Shown: positions 1 through 12,300 of the stretch, piece after piece | Layout: the number at the start of each line of letters is the position of its first letter | Numbering within the stretch: the first letter of the stretch is position 1 | NCBI GenBank assembly: GCA_004009845.1 | Contig: RMBW01000005.1 | Location: forward strand, 124,001 to 188,000 | Origin: Davidsoniella eucalypti | Taxonomy: Eukaryota; Ascomycota; Sordariomycetes; Microascales; Ceratocystidaceae | DNA length: 64,000 nucleotides | Direction: 5' to 3' | Position numbers and translations under genes: made by a program | The notes under the pieces: model-generated | Told to the model about the DNA's origin: nothing | What the model saw: the letters and a program-made list of their open reading frames with translations, nothing else | The model's database searches: none

Positions 1-1812
1 AGTGACAGCTCTGGAGAAGACTGGCGATTTCTGTGACGTGCGACTAGATTTTAGCGCCTGTACTAGTGCTTGATTAAGAGCTCTATCCCGGGTATGGTGA
101 TTCTTTGAAACAGTTGATGCTGGTCTGTAGACTTCTTCTGGAGTCTGCGATGGCGAGAACTCGGGGGTTTTATTTGCTATAGATGCCAGTGCTAGGCTGT
201 GACCTTTGGTACGACGAGACTGCAAAACAGTTGATGCTGGTCTGTAGGCTTCTTCTGGGGTCTGGGATGGTGAAAATTCGGGGGTTTTATTTGCTATAGA
301 TGCCAGTGCTAGGCTGTGGCCTTTAGTACGACGAGACTGCAAAACAGTTGATGCTGGTCTGTAGGCTTCTTCTGGGGTCTGGGATGGTGAAAATTCGGGG
401 GTTTTATTTGCTATAGATGCCGGTGCTAGACTGTGATTTCTGCCCCGAGTATAGCGAGACTGTGAGATGGGCCTGAAGGCTTCCCCCGGAGTCTGAGATT
501 GTGGAAGTTCGGGGGTTTTATTTGCTGTCGATGCCGGGCTGTGTTTAGACGCCGGAGAGAGGGAAAATCGTATATCTTGGCGAGAGGCGTACACTGGTTT
601 CTTAGCAGATGTGATGGGCGTATTGCTGGCAGAGGTCTGAGACGCCAACGAAGCCCTCTCTAACGATGAAGTTGGTGTTTGTGCTCCGAAGGCAATTAGC
701 GAATGCGCTGGCCTCGACTTATTCAGCTTTGGTGCAGGGCCGACGACATCCTGTGTAGGCTGAGACTGGGTGAAAGCGGGCATGTTCATACGGCCGGTTC
801 TCGTCGTCTTTTTGGGCCCTGTTTCTACACTGATCTGGTTCACACGAGACTGGGAGCTGGTTAGTTGGGCTGATGGTGGGGGTTTAGCGTGTTTTCTACC
901 CAGTAAAGCCTGGCCCGATAGATGTGCTGGCACACTAGAGGCCCCTGCAATATCAGTGGTTTCTACAGACTTGGCCTGTGGAATCGAAGGCGCTGGCATT
1001 GCGGCCTTAGTGGGGCATTGTGAAGGAGCGCGCTGAGTTGGTCGTTGAGTACTAGTAGTAGCGATAGTCGTGGCAGTGGAGGGTGGTGCAGGCTGTCGAA
1101 CTAATGCAAAGGGCACGGAGTCGGTTTCTTGTGAAGAGAATTCTTCAGATGTTGTTTGGCTAGACTTGCTAGACTTGGTGCCGGGGAATGATGTAGCTTT
1201 GGCGATATCCAGTGGATCTGTACCTGGATCCCGATCAGCTGTCTCCGACTCTTTTGGCTCCAAGGTATACGATTCTCGGAGCGGCTCTGCATCATAGTCT
1301 GAGCTTGACCATGATAGCAAGGTTGCTGTGGGTGATCCCCATTTTGAAACACGACGGTGATATTTGTAATCTAGCTTGTCTACGTAGAAGGGTGACTGCT
1401 CTCTTGACGGTGGAGTTTTTCTGGATATCGATTGCTTAAACTGCGGTAAAGATTGCGAATGTTGCTGTGATTGTGGCGGCGGTTGCGATTGTAGTTCTAG
1501 CTGTGGTTGTACCTCTGTTGCGCATTGCTGATTCTGATTCTTGCTAGACTTGCTTTGCAGTTCACGAAGTTGCTGCTCTTTGCGGTTCTTTGCCTCTTCT
1601 TTGCGGCGAGCTTGTTCTTTTTTGAACCTGAATCGTTCGGTTTGATGCGCAATTAGATTGCTGAGAACATCGCTAGGAAGGTTGATTCCATCGAAACAAC
1701 TGCCGGTTTTGAGGTGGGATGAGCTATCATGCCATGCAATATTGTCGAGAAGATCTTGCTGGTTTTGGGGTATTTCGAACATGAGTTCTTCGCTGAAATA
1801 CTTCGGACCCAT
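1..1812 (-). CDS. Uncharacterised Ser/Pro/Gln-rich protein with 39-aa tandem repeats (3' end beyond window)
   Basis: Reading the minus strand from the ATG at 1812 gives an uninterrupted frame of 604 codons that runs off the window edge, so the C-terminus is missing. The N-terminus (starting MGPKYFSEELMFEIPQ) is followed by a highly charged segment around residues 60-86 (many K/R/E, probably helical), then a Gln-rich stretch, then a long Ser/Thr/Pro-rich, probably disordered region. Residues about 418-590 hold four tandem units: three nearly identical ones of 39 residues and one diverged. They contain motifs such as NKTPEFSPSQTPEE with several S/T-P sites. The frame stays open for some 40 codons upstream of 1812 without another ATG, so this start is the best choice. 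It is divergent from FAB1. I do not recognise a family; a nuclear or cytoskeletal scaffold phosphorylated at S/T-P sites is only a guess. Confidence 0.75.
   Translation of the reverse strand, partial: MGPKYFSEELMFEIPQNQQDLLDNIAWHDSSSHLKTGSCFDGINLPSDVLSNLIAHQTERFRFKKEQARRKEEAKNRKEQQLRELQSKSSKNQNQQCATEVQPQLELQSQPPPQSQQHSQSLPQFKQSISRKTPPSREQSPFYVDKLDYKYHRRVSKWGSPTATLLSWSSSDYDAEPLRESYTLEPKESETADRDPGTDPLDIAKATSFPGTKSSKSSQTTSEEFSSQETDSVPFALVRQPAPPSTATTIATTSTQRPTQRAPSQCPTKAAMPAPSIPQAKSVETTDIAGASSVPAHLSGQALLGRKHAKPPPSAQLTSSQSRVNQISVETGPKKTTRTGRMNMPAFTQSQPTQDVVGPAPKLNKSRPAHSLIAFGAQTPTSSLERASLASQTSASNTPITSAKKPVYASRQDIRFSLSPASKHSPASTANKTPELPQSQTPGEAFRPISQSRYTRGRNHSLAPASIANKTPEFSPSQTPEEAYRPASTVLQSRRTKGHSLALASIANKTPEFSPSQTPEEAYRPASTVLQSRRTKGHSLALASIANKTPEFSPSQTPEEVYRPASTVSKNHHTRDRALNQALVQALKSSRTSQKSPVFSRAVT
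44..560 (-). repeat. Coding tandem repeat, 117-bp period (about 4 units)
   Basis: The string GGGGGTTTTATTTGCT recurs at 163, 280, 397 and 511, so the spacing is 117, 117 and 114 bp. All periods are multiples of three and stay in frame in the minus-strand gene. Units 1-3 are almost identical; the unit near 450-560 is diverged. Confidence 0.9.
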
Positions 1813-2806
1813 TTTTGCAGCAGCTAATGCATGCTTTGGAGCACTGCAGATGTCATGCGGTCGGGAGCGCAAAGATAACGACGATAGGATGGTGAAGGTA
1901 TGGTGATATGGTGATATTTGTGTGGTGGTGAAAAGCTAGGCGCGTCGCGTATTCTTCAAATCAGAAGCCATTGACTTCTTTTTTAGTACATCAAGTTCGA
2001 CTAACAGGGATAAAATGGATTGTTAGCTGTTGGAGATGTGGCGCTGAGCTGTGGCGTCGGTGCTCCTTGTGATGAGGTCATCATTTTGCTGAGACTAGGC
2101 TATTATCATAGCTAGATGGCGGCCACTATAAGAGGGGCAGTTAGCTCTTGTAAACAAGGTATTAGTACATATTTACACAGATAATCCTGGTAATTCAGGT
2201 AGCCAAGGCCAGTAAAGCAGCCCAGAAACCATCTGCCGCTATCTAGCATTGTATAACTTCACGTCACTTCACATTGCAACCTGGGCAGAATACCAGCTGC
2301 AGCTTTCCGATAAAAGTTGTTTTGTCGCAACCCACCACGCTTATATTTTCTGGATGCGGGAGACACAATCACAATTGTATCGCCTCCCTTCACTCACAGA
2401 TCACTATACGTTGATATTCTGGTATGTCGCCCACTGCCTTTTCTTGCTAGAAGACACACGAAGCTTTGCGAAAGCCTACACAATGTCTGTGTGCATATTT
2501 GTGCCCAACTGCATCTGACGATATATCTTTGTAGCACGCTGGCACGCCCCTCACGATCGTCATCAGCTGCCCGAGCAACCCCAACACATATCGCACCCGT
2601 TATCTTCGCACCAGACATCGGAATCGGCAGCTGCGCATGGCTGCTTACTAGCCTACGCTCCAGAATGAATGTGCGGCGACGACACCCTCAGTTCTTCGAT
2701 TTCTCGACCTGCGATTTGCGCCTGCTCCGCGTTCGAAGATCGGTCCACACCGGGTAACTGATTCTTCCTACTCTCCCTTGCTTTTCAGCTTGGAATACCT
2801 CCCAAC
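1813..2806. other. Divergent intergenic region (promoters of the left-edge gene and FAB1)
   Basis: About 1 kb between two divergently transcribed genes. Short open frames here (for example 2317-2757) show no recognisable protein and probably lie in the FAB1 promoter or leader. A pyrimidine-rich tract ending in CAG at 2780-2788, just before the FAB1 ATG, could be the 3' border of a leader intron. Confidence 0.5.
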
Positions 2807-5800
2807 ATGTCGAACCCTAACGCCAACCCCGGATCGGCTGCGGCTTCCCCTCCACTCTCGGCATCGGCGACTGCATCTTTACACAAAGTGCCTTCCAATG
2901 TCCCGTCGACCGCTCCCTCCCAGCAACAAGTCGACCGTGACCAAATGTCACAGACGCTTGACAAGATTCACACTACTGCAAGCCAGAGCGTGTCTTTGAC
3001 TACCTTCACCGAGATTGGCTCCCCGAGACAGTCAACACCGGTCTTAGACTCCAAGGCGGTAGATGGTGTGTCGATAGGCCTTACCGGACTGTATAATCGC
3101 TTCAAGGATGCGGTAGGCCGTGGCCCTAGCGTGAAGCCATCACAGGATGTTGATGATTCTCAAATGGTTGCAGCCGCAGCTGCTATGGCTCAGTCGCCGG
3201 GTCTTCCTCCGCCAGCCATGAGCATCCCGTCTATCGGCGATCAGCCGCCACTTATGACTGGACAATCAGCCATGTCACAGGCTCTATCCATGATTCCTAG
3301 GTCTCGTTCTAGCACTGGAAGCCGACTCAGTATATCTGGATCTGTACAGATACCCTCTCTAGATGCTTCTGCATCCAACCCCTTGAATATTGATCTCGCT
3401 GGGGACTCTATACGGCGATCTTCAGTATCAGAATGGCCCAATGGTGCGCCATCCACACAAGCCGATGAATCTACAGCCACGCTTGAGTCTGACCTGCCTA
3501 GTCCATCCAAGCCATCAGCACCTCTTACTACAACCGAACCATGGCCAGTCCCAACTTCAAGCGATACAGTATCGGAGATATCACCGTCAAAACACCCTCA
3601 AGTCCCAGCTGTCATTGACCGGATTCGACGTCCACGCTCCCCCACCTACGCGGCTTCCCAGTCATCTTCTCGTGAGCTTAACCTGTCTGAAGCTAGCCCC
3701 GTACTCCATGCGTCGGTACATGGTACTATGTATCATTCCATGTACGACGGCCGACCAAGGTCTATAGCCGTAGGTGGTAGATCGGTGCTTGGAAATGCTA
3801 ACTCTGATGCCGTTTCTGATATCACATATCCGAAGTTTGCGGCTATGGGCGGTCGGGTCTTGAGTAAGGAATTTTGGATGGCAGATGAGACATGCAAAGA
3901 GTGTTATAGGTGCTCAAGTGTGTTTACGGCCTTCCGTAGGAAACATCATTGCCGAATCTGCGGTCTTATATTTGATTCCAAGTGTATGAAAACCGTGTCA
4001 GGAGATGACTTCGGTGTCAGTGGGTCACTAAGGCTATGCCTGACGTGCTGTGATTTCATCCAGAGTCGTCTAGACGACTCTAGTGATTCAGAGGCTGAAA
4101 CGTACCTAGCAAGATTTGTTGGGTACTTGGGAGACAACTCGCCCAGCATGGCAAACCGGAATACTGAAGCTGATCTTTCTACATCTGCGCGTACTGCTGA
4201 CGAAGAAGACTATCGGCCATCGTCTTCAACCACAATGATGGCTATTCCAGGTACAAAGCGTGGCCCTGATGGAGCTACCGTTCTGGAGATCGAGACCTCT
4301 CAGCTTAGCCGCCTCGGATCATCAAAGTCACTAAAGACGCTTGCTGTCTCCAGGCCTCACACCATAGGGCACAAGCGACACCATTCCAAGCACAGTCTTC
4401 ATCCATTATCGCACTCCCATGGTCACCACCACGGCCTCAATCAAACTGATACCAAAGTCCCATTTCGCAAACAACCGTTGGATAAACGCAAGGCCAAGTT
4501 ACCCGCTTTACACGATGATAACATCATTGACCCAGAGCTACAAGAATATATGTCTGATGCAGCTTCTAGCGGAGATGACCAACCGAATAATGCGTACTCG
4601 TCAAACAACGACACGAGCTCGCCCCGGTTCGAGAATGATCGGTCTACTTTGGGCAACTTTCTCTCTGCTGGCCGGCGCCATCGTATGCGCCCCGGCGAAA
4701 AGAGTATGAGCGCTATCAGCTTTACGGGGGCAGGAAAGACTATGGAAGACATGATGTCTCCTAGTCTATATGGAAGTAGCTCCCGGCCTGCACGTCGGAG
4801 AAACCTTAGCATTGTCAGCTCTGGACACCTTATGCGATCCCCGCGGCCCAAGTCTGCCATTTTCAAGTTTCCAAACATAATGAACGAGCCTGTATTCATA
4901 GACAGTCCCTTGGATGGCCCAGGCTCTGATTTTGGCCAATTTCATCCGACAGACTTGGGCCCAGAGTACGATATCCCGCGGATCCAGTTAAGCCCGATTG
5001 CCGAAACTCATTTCAAGAAGCTGTTCCGCCAGTCATTACAAGACGCTGGCATCGACAATTTTGCAACTTGGGAAAAGGTTCTTGGACCTATCGTGCAACG
5101 ATGCACTGACGAAGTCACTCCGGACACCGAGCAAGGAGACTATATGGATGTTCGTCACTATATCAAGATCAAAAAGATACCAGGCGGCAAACCATCAGAT
5201 TCTGCGTATACGGCAGGCATTGTTTTCTCGAAGAATGTCGCCCTGAAAAGCATGTCACGCAAGATCATCCGTCCAAAAATCCTGTTACTATCCTTTGCAC
5301 TGGAATATCAACGTAGTCCAGAGCATCAGCTGATAAAGATCGATCCAGTCATTACCCAGGAAAAGGAATACCTTCGTATTGTCGTCAGCAAGATCATTCA
5401 GACCGGCCCTCATCTCATTCTTTCATCCAGGGGTGTCTCTGGCATTGCCCTGCAGGCTCTGTCAGATGCCAGGATCTCCGTAGCCTACAATGTCAAGAGT
5501 TCCGTTATGGAGGCTGTGGCTCGTTGTGCAGAATGCACCGTCGTTGAGTCCGTTGATATGCTTGCACTTCCTGATGTTCGGTTGGGCCAATGCGGTAAAT
5601 TTGAAGTTCGAACGTTCGTCAACAACTCATTCCCAGGGCGTAAAAAGTCGTACATCTACCTCTACGATTGCGTCCCACTTCTCGGAAGCACTATATCTCT
5701 TCGCGGTAGCAACACAAATGTTTTGACAAAGCTCAAGCAGGTTGTCGAGTTTATGATATATGTATTGTATAACCTCAAGCTCGAGGCATCAATGCTCCAG

Positions 5801-8800
5801 GACTGTTTTGTCCAGGTTCCGGATTCTTTGGATTTGGTAGCACCGGCGTCTTCTCGTCGGGATATGACTGCTAGTGTGTCAACATTACCTAGTTCGGTCT
5901 CCAAGGCCCCGGAAAATGCCCCCCTTGCCATTGAAGCTTCTACTTCTACAACTATCACCAACAGTACCGATCCAGTTACTGAAAGTAATGAAGGTTCGCG
6001 TAATATCCCGAATATCTCGAAGTCGGAGCCAGCCATCACTACCAGAAGTGATACAGCCGTTCCAACAATCACCACTAGTGTATCCTTTGTTGATTCTTTC
6101 TCGCCTGATGCACCACAAGTCCCAACACTATCTGAGCGATCAGATTCTATCTGTCCATCTCCTCGGTCACAAGCACCAACTGAAGGGATGGTCAACGATG
6201 ACATCGCCATGCCATCATACTACAGCGACATAGTCGACCGCTTCGAAACCAAGATACTTTCTTCAACGCCATTCGTCCGTTTTACTCAGCCGTATCTGCT
6301 ACAGAAAGCCCGATCTCTCGAACGCCGTTTGAACGAATTACGCCGGCTCAGAGAGCAGTATAGTCTTGAGTTCAGCCAGCAACCAGAACCAGATGTCGCG
6401 GACAAGACCTTCGTTCTTGTGCAGCCTGAGATGTTACATGCTATTGGCCAGGACGTCCCACCTCAGGTCAAACGTATCATTCATGCTGCTCATGAAGTCG
6501 AGTACGATAACATCATACACGCTTATCAGACTCAACGCCGCCTTTGGGAAAACGTGCTGCAGGGCAATATCGATTTGTGCGATCCCAGCGAACACCAGAC
6601 TTTGATGACTTTGCAGTCAATCATCTGCACATCGACCAAAATTCCATGTGTTGAGCCGTATCTTGCAACAAAGCGCTTCTATATCGACCGCGACCCAGAG
6701 ACCGACATGGAGACTGACTGTACTCTTGGCCAATTCCTGGAAAGACTCTTCGATGAGCATGCGGCCGTATGCCCGACAAGCAACTGTTCGCAGCTGATGA
6801 TCGATCACCACCGTACCTATGTTCATGACCAGCGCATGGTCACCGTATTCACCGAAGTAAATCCGAATCCCCAACCCGGAATCATGATGTGGAGCTACTG
6901 TAAAATCTGCAAGAAGGATACTCCTTGCCAAGAGATGAGCGATCACACCTATCGCTATTCGTTTGGCAAATACTTGGAGTTTTTATTTTGGGGGCAAGGT
7001 CTCCGTTTGGAGGACTCTGCAGAATGCCCACACGACTATCATCAAGACCATATCCGCTACTTTACTGTGGCCGAAGTCCGGATCCGCCTCCATGTTGACC
7101 CAATCGATTTACTAGAAATTGTTGTGCCTAGAAAGCGGTTTACGTGGAAGGTAGATTACGATATCAAAGTCAAGAATGATCTCTACAACCGGTATCGAGA
7201 TGTATGGCTCAAGTTCATTGCTTCTGTCGTCAATCGTCTCAAGAGTATCCGGACTGACTCGGTCCTTCCTGAAAAGGGAGATGCTTGCAAGGAGGAAATC
7301 GACAGGCTACACAAGAAAGCACAGGAGGACCAAAAGAAGCTTATACGGTCTCTCCAAGATGTTTACATCAACAGCAAGTACTACGAGCTTGTTCCGTTCA
7401 ATCTCGTGTCATGTGAAATGATGCATTTGTCTGAAGATTGGAACGTGGCTTTCCAGAAGTTCGAAGCGGACTTCTTGCCAGACAAGGATATCAGACAGTT
7501 GACTATGCTACAGCTCCGAAAGATGTTTTCCGAAGACGACACTTCCAAAGACTCTCTTCCGCTATCTGACGCAGGCAGTGCTGGTGATGAGATAATCTCT
7601 CAGGCTATCAACTCTGACGAAAAGATCGACGAGAAAGCGACGACTGACCAGGTTGATGATGAAAAGCAAGTCGTGGGTGAGGAAGCCATCCAGGCCGAGG
7701 GTGAAGAAATTATTGCTTCACCGACAGATACAAAGCTGCCTGAATCGAAAGATGCTACCTCACCGCCACAGTCCCCACCGAAGTCCCCGAAGCCTGTTAT
7801 CGGCAGTCCAAAATCATCCTCTTCACCGGAGCCTAGCATTACTAGTCGCTCGCCAGGGCCAGATAGTCCGGAACCACGGCTTGGAAGCAGAGCCAGTAGT
7901 CCTCGTGAACGTGAGCTGACACGATCACGGACATCGCGGGCTGCCAGCCCTGCCATCCCTAGATCTCCAACTCGTGCCTCGATAGATTTGCCTGGAAGTG
8001 ACCTCAGTCTCTCGGAGCGGGTTGAATTGATACGCAAAGAGCAACAGATTCACCATAGTCACACAACTGGAGAGGGTATGGAAATGGAGCCTAGTCGTCC
8101 TCGCCTCACGCCACGCCGGGCAACTACTTCTACTGTAACTGTTCCTATCACACGATCACGCACGCTCTCGAAACCACATCCCAATTCTCGCCCATCCGCA
8201 GCTAAAGACAGCAAAACACCGCTGAATACACCAGTCGTCGCCCCTACACCTACCTCTGATGCGGAAGCAAGTGAACCAGTCCTACCAAAACGACTAGCTG
8301 AACGTCTCGGCCTAAGTCTCAAGAGAAACAAGGGTGGCTCTGCAATTCCCCGACTTACTCCTAAACGAACGCCCAAGATATCAGCACTTGCAAAGCATTT
8401 TGAGCAACTAAGTCGCGAGTTTGAAATTGAACGTCTCCGTGACCGTAAAAAGCGTGAAGAGTCGGAGAAACTGAGACAACCACGCAGCATGCTCCCACGT
8501 ACATCGGCCACCAATATCGTTGTTTATGACGATGTTAACGCTGCTGTTGAAGAATTCGAGCCTGAAGTTGAGCCTGAACCCGAACCCGAACCTCGCCCCC
8601 GTCGAAAGCTCAAGCGGCCACCAATGTTCCCAAAGTCACAAAAGGATAAAGATCATTCTGTAGGCCCCACTGGACATCGTCGAACCTCCACCTCAAGCAA
8701 GGCCATCATTGCTCCTGTTCAGTCCAAGGCAGAGGATAAACAAGATAAAGACAATTCGCAAGCCGACCCTAGCCCCGACATCGAGGACAAAACAGACGCA

Positions 8801-10323
8801 GACCTCGACGACGACCATGCCAACGAATCCGATGGTGGCTCTGAGCAAGCTCATGACAGCAATACCGGGAATGAAAGTCTTGCTCTTGTCCAAAAGGAAA
8901 CAGAATGCTCTAAGAAAGCTGATAGCGACTCCGAGCCCGATAGTGACCTTGAAGCATCTAATTATGATTTTTCGCCGGATGTACCCGGAGATCCCAATAA
9001 TGAACTTGCCAAATCTCAAAAGAGTAGTCTTCTCAAGATGCTTGCCAACTTCTGGGCAGAGCGTTCGTCAAGTGGCTGGGCGCCGCTTGATTACCCGATC
9101 AGTCCCATGGAGCACATCTTCATCGATAACAGTATTGTCATTCGTGAGGACGAACCTAGCTCCTTGATTGCATTTGCGCTAAATTCCATGGATTACCGCC
9201 AAAAGCTAGCCGAAAGCCGATACAACGTTCACAAGCACTTGCATGATGACGACGTGACACCAGCATTCTATGAGAGTGACCCTCCAAGCGTACCATCCGG
9301 TCCTGATGCCGAATCTTATCAGAAAGAGCTTGAGCGAGAGTTGAGAAGTCAGACAGGCTCACATCTAAAGTTCCAGTTCCAGATTGGCTCGTCAAAGATG
9401 TTCTGCAAGATCTTCTATGCCGGCCATTTCGATGCCATGCGGCGTAAGTGCGGCTTGGCTGAACGCTTCGTCGAATCTCTGGCACGCTGTATTTCATGGG
9501 ACTCTCGTGGTGGCAAGAGTAAATCCGTGTTTCTGAAAACTATGGACGACCGCTTAATTCTCAAAGTGAGTGAATACTACTTCTATACTGTTTAAATATC
9601 TGTGCCTGAAACTAACTGTCTTTTTAGGGTCTATCGCCTATCGAAACCCAAGCATTCCTCAGCTTTGCCCCGTCGTATTTCAATGTCATGGCTGAGACCC
9701 TCTTCCACGAGCTCCCTTCAGTTATTGCCAAGATGGTCGGCTTCTTCCAAGTGTACATTAAGAACCCGGTAACTGGAAACGACACTAGGCTCGATCTCCT
9801 CGTCATGGAAAATCTGTTTTACGATCGTGCTCCTACCAAGAAGTTCGATCTCAAGGGCTCAATGCGCAACCGCAAGGTCGATCCCACTGGTGCCCAGGAT
9901 GAAGTCTTGCTTGACGAGAACATGGTCGACTACATCTACGAGTCACCCCTATTTGCCCGAGAGCATTCTAAGCGCCTACTCCGCTCATCCGTACACAACG
10001 ACACGTTATTCCTCAGCAAGCAGAACGTGATGGACTATTCTCTAATGGTAGCCATTGACGAGCCTCGCAACGAACTTGTTGTTGGTATCGTTGATTGTAT
10101 CCGTACTTACACGCTAGACAAGAAGTTGGAGACGTGGATCAAGGACCGTGGATTGGTCGGTGGAGGTCGGAGTCGACCGACTGTAACAAGTCCCCGAGAG
10201 TATAAGAAACGCTTCCGTGAGGCTATGTCGCGGTATATTCTACAAGCACCAGATTGTTGGCGTTTATTGGCAAATCAAAATAACGGGCTGAAGCCTTTGC
10301 ATCGTAATATGCTTGATGAGTAA
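2807..10323 (+). CDS. FAB1: 1-phosphatidylinositol-3-phosphate 5-kinase (Fab1/PIKfyve)
   Basis: This kinase makes PI(3,5)P2 from PI3P on endosome and vacuole membranes, where it controls vacuole size and membrane retrieval. Exon 1 is 2807-9565. The intron is 9566-9627 (62 nt, GTGAGT...ACTAAC...TTTTTAG). Exon 2 is 9628-10323. The product is 2484 aa. A FYVE zinc finger lies at residues about 354-418, with the RKHHCRICG core and paired cysteines, and should bind PI3P. A TCP-1/chaperonin-like domain spans about 778-1000, followed by the Cys/His-rich region specific to Fab1 (about 1260-1500). A long disordered Ser/Pro and acidic linker leads to the C-terminal PIP-kinase domain (about 2140-2484), with FLKTMDDRLILKGLS crossing the intron and MDYSLMV in the core. 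Length and domain order fit the family. The gene looks intact. Confidence 0.97.
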
Positions 10324-10631
10324 AAAAAGAACACAAAAAAACTAAAGAGGGGATTGTGAGTTATTACTAACATTCTATCGTCATTATTGAAGGTCATTGT
10401 GTTTCAAGTCTTTTTTTTTCTTCTGTTTTCTTCAATCTATCTATCTATTTAGCCGTTTATAGCATTTCATGATACCATTAATAGTACCTATTTCCACATA
10501 TTCTTTTATTTTCGGAGTCTGTATGTCCAGAAACTAGGAATCTTGTATGCACAGGAGAAATATTTTGTCCCAATTAGGAAACGATTCCTAGGGTTTCGTA
10601 CCCTTCCTTTTTTCTGCCGGTTTTTTTTGAG

Positions 10632-10850
10632 TATTATCTAGAATACTATTCGTGTGTAACCATCGAATATCATCATCTAGTAACGTCGAATTACTTTAGT
10701 ATCCGTGATCCGCGAACCCATTCTCAGCCTCAACATAGTCCCCGCCGTAGCCGCTATCCGTCGCCACGACTTGTTTGCTTGTCGGGAGATCTAAATCATC
10801 TCCCAGGTACCGGTTGATATTAGTGCTGATAATGATTAGTTTGAATGGAA
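10632..10850 (-). pseudogene. Duplicated 3'-end fragment of the STAND-like gene at 29134-31337
   Basis: The roughly 210 bp here match the last ~50 codons and start of the 3' UTR of the minus-strand gene ending at 29134. Shared residues include NRYLGDDLDLPT and the terminal FADHGY. The matching frame continues upstream into unrelated Lys-rich codons, and the rest of the STAND-like gene is absent. By eye the differences are almost all transitions. The fragment lies against the kinase-like relic to its right, so this is a segmental copy or recombination scar, not a working gene. Confidence 0.8.
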
Positions 10851-11029
10851 TCTCCTGCTCCTTGGCCCCATTGTCCTTCTTGGCTTGTTTTTCAGTGTCC
10901 TTCTTAGGATTGGAGTCTTGATTGGTCTGGTATTCCTTTTTGTCCTTCTTAGCTAGTGCGTTCTTGGTGGATGTGTTGAAGCCTCCGTTTGCTAGCTTTT
11001 GACGCACTGCAGTAATCCAGTCGAGCCAC

Positions 11030-12300
11030 ATGGTTGAAAAGCGCCTTCTGTTTTGCCTTTGACAAAGGTTCTCTGCCTTCATCCACTGAAAGCTTCCTCC
11101 TCTTGTTATGGAATATCACTTTTTGCTGGAAGAATATCGGCTTTGTCAAAGACAATTACAGTGATCTCTCCATTAGCCACTTGCACGTTTAGGCATCAGA
11201 CATCGCCATGAACCACCCCTAGGTTATGCATTTTTTTCAGAGTAGAGGTGACTGTGATGATGATGTCTGCTCTAGACTTCTCCGTATAGCAAAATTGCAG
11301 TAGTGTTATCTGAAATAGAGCACCAACAAGCCCCCCCCTTTCCTAAAACTAAAACACCTTTTTCCAAGCTCTTAGAAAGTTGTTGACGTAGGAGACTCAT
11401 GAATTATTGGTGTGTAACGGGGTGCTTGTTCTTGTTCCGTATCATATTGCAATGTAATGCCACGTGGGGGCAACTGCTGTCCAGATTCCTACAATTCATG
11501 AGTGATAACAGACACAATGATGTGCAGTATTCTCTTTGAAGATTGGTCTCTGTGTTTCCATCAACAGGTGCTTGGTGTGATGATGAGCCAGCAGCAGCAG
11601 GGCTACAGTCATGAGAAGGACCACTTGTGCTGCCTGCTCCTCCTCCAGGCCATCACGTTTGCTGTGTGACCGAGGCACACGATGTGGCACACTAATCTGA
11701 CACAATCGTCGTTTCCGGGATGAAGCTGACTCCTTGAAATCAAGGTCTCTTGGGGTACGTCGGTACTTTAGATTAGGATCCGTTTCCAAATCCAACTCAG
11801 CACCATTAATATCCTGGAGAAGTTTATTATAATCAACTTCCCATTTTTCACACCGTTTGGCTGCTCTGAATCGTTCATCGTTGTGATGCTGGTTCGGCTG
11901 GAGGGCAAGTAGTGTAAAAAGAAGAACCTGGCCTACAGAATTACTGTAGACAGGATCATCATTCGCCTCAAGCTCTCTTGACGGGTGTGCCAGGTGGAAG
12001 TAAAGCACTGTCGGCTTAGCCTAGTCAATCTTGAGGAACCCAATACAATCTCCGCGTGACAGCCGCTGCGGAGAAAAGTTCAGAGCAGTATTGACAACAG
12101 TAGGTATTGTTTGCCCTATGAACAACCTCTTGACTGATGTTCATTTTTCGTAGCCCTTGTCCAAGATGTGTATTGTGAAGTTTGCGAGGTGCCTTGTATT
12201 CGATAACATAGATAATCTCTTTCCGGCCTGACTTTCTAGTGACACAAATCTGATCCGTACGCAACGTTATCCCGCTTCACACCATCCCTGATATCACCTG
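11030..12300 (-). pseudogene. Relic of a fungal protein-kinase-like gene
   Basis: Minus-strand translation in several frames gives pieces of a family common in filamentous fungi. A segment near 12190-12250 reads RKEIIYVIEYKAP. Near 11960-12030 the frame reads FLKID, a TAG stop, then AKPTVLYFHLAHP; the stop sits where the family usually has Trp. A helical segment follows, then near 11200-11240 the kinase catalytic-loop-like MHNLGVVHGDV, immediately followed by a TGA stop, and further on VFDKADI, the likely DFG-equivalent. At least three in-frame stops and one or more frame changes show it is dead. The family assignment is from memory of the motifs; the disruptions are directly visible. Confidence 0.7.

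Noticed and set aside
2317..2757. 146-codon plus-strand frame just upstream of FAB1
   Set aside because: No recognisable domain, overlaps other equally long frames, and lies where the FAB1 promoter and leader must be. At most an upstream ORF.
5662..6210. 182-codon minus-strand frame inside FAB1
   Set aside because: Lies fully within the well-supported FAB1 coding region and reads as the reverse shadow of Ser/Thr-rich codons.
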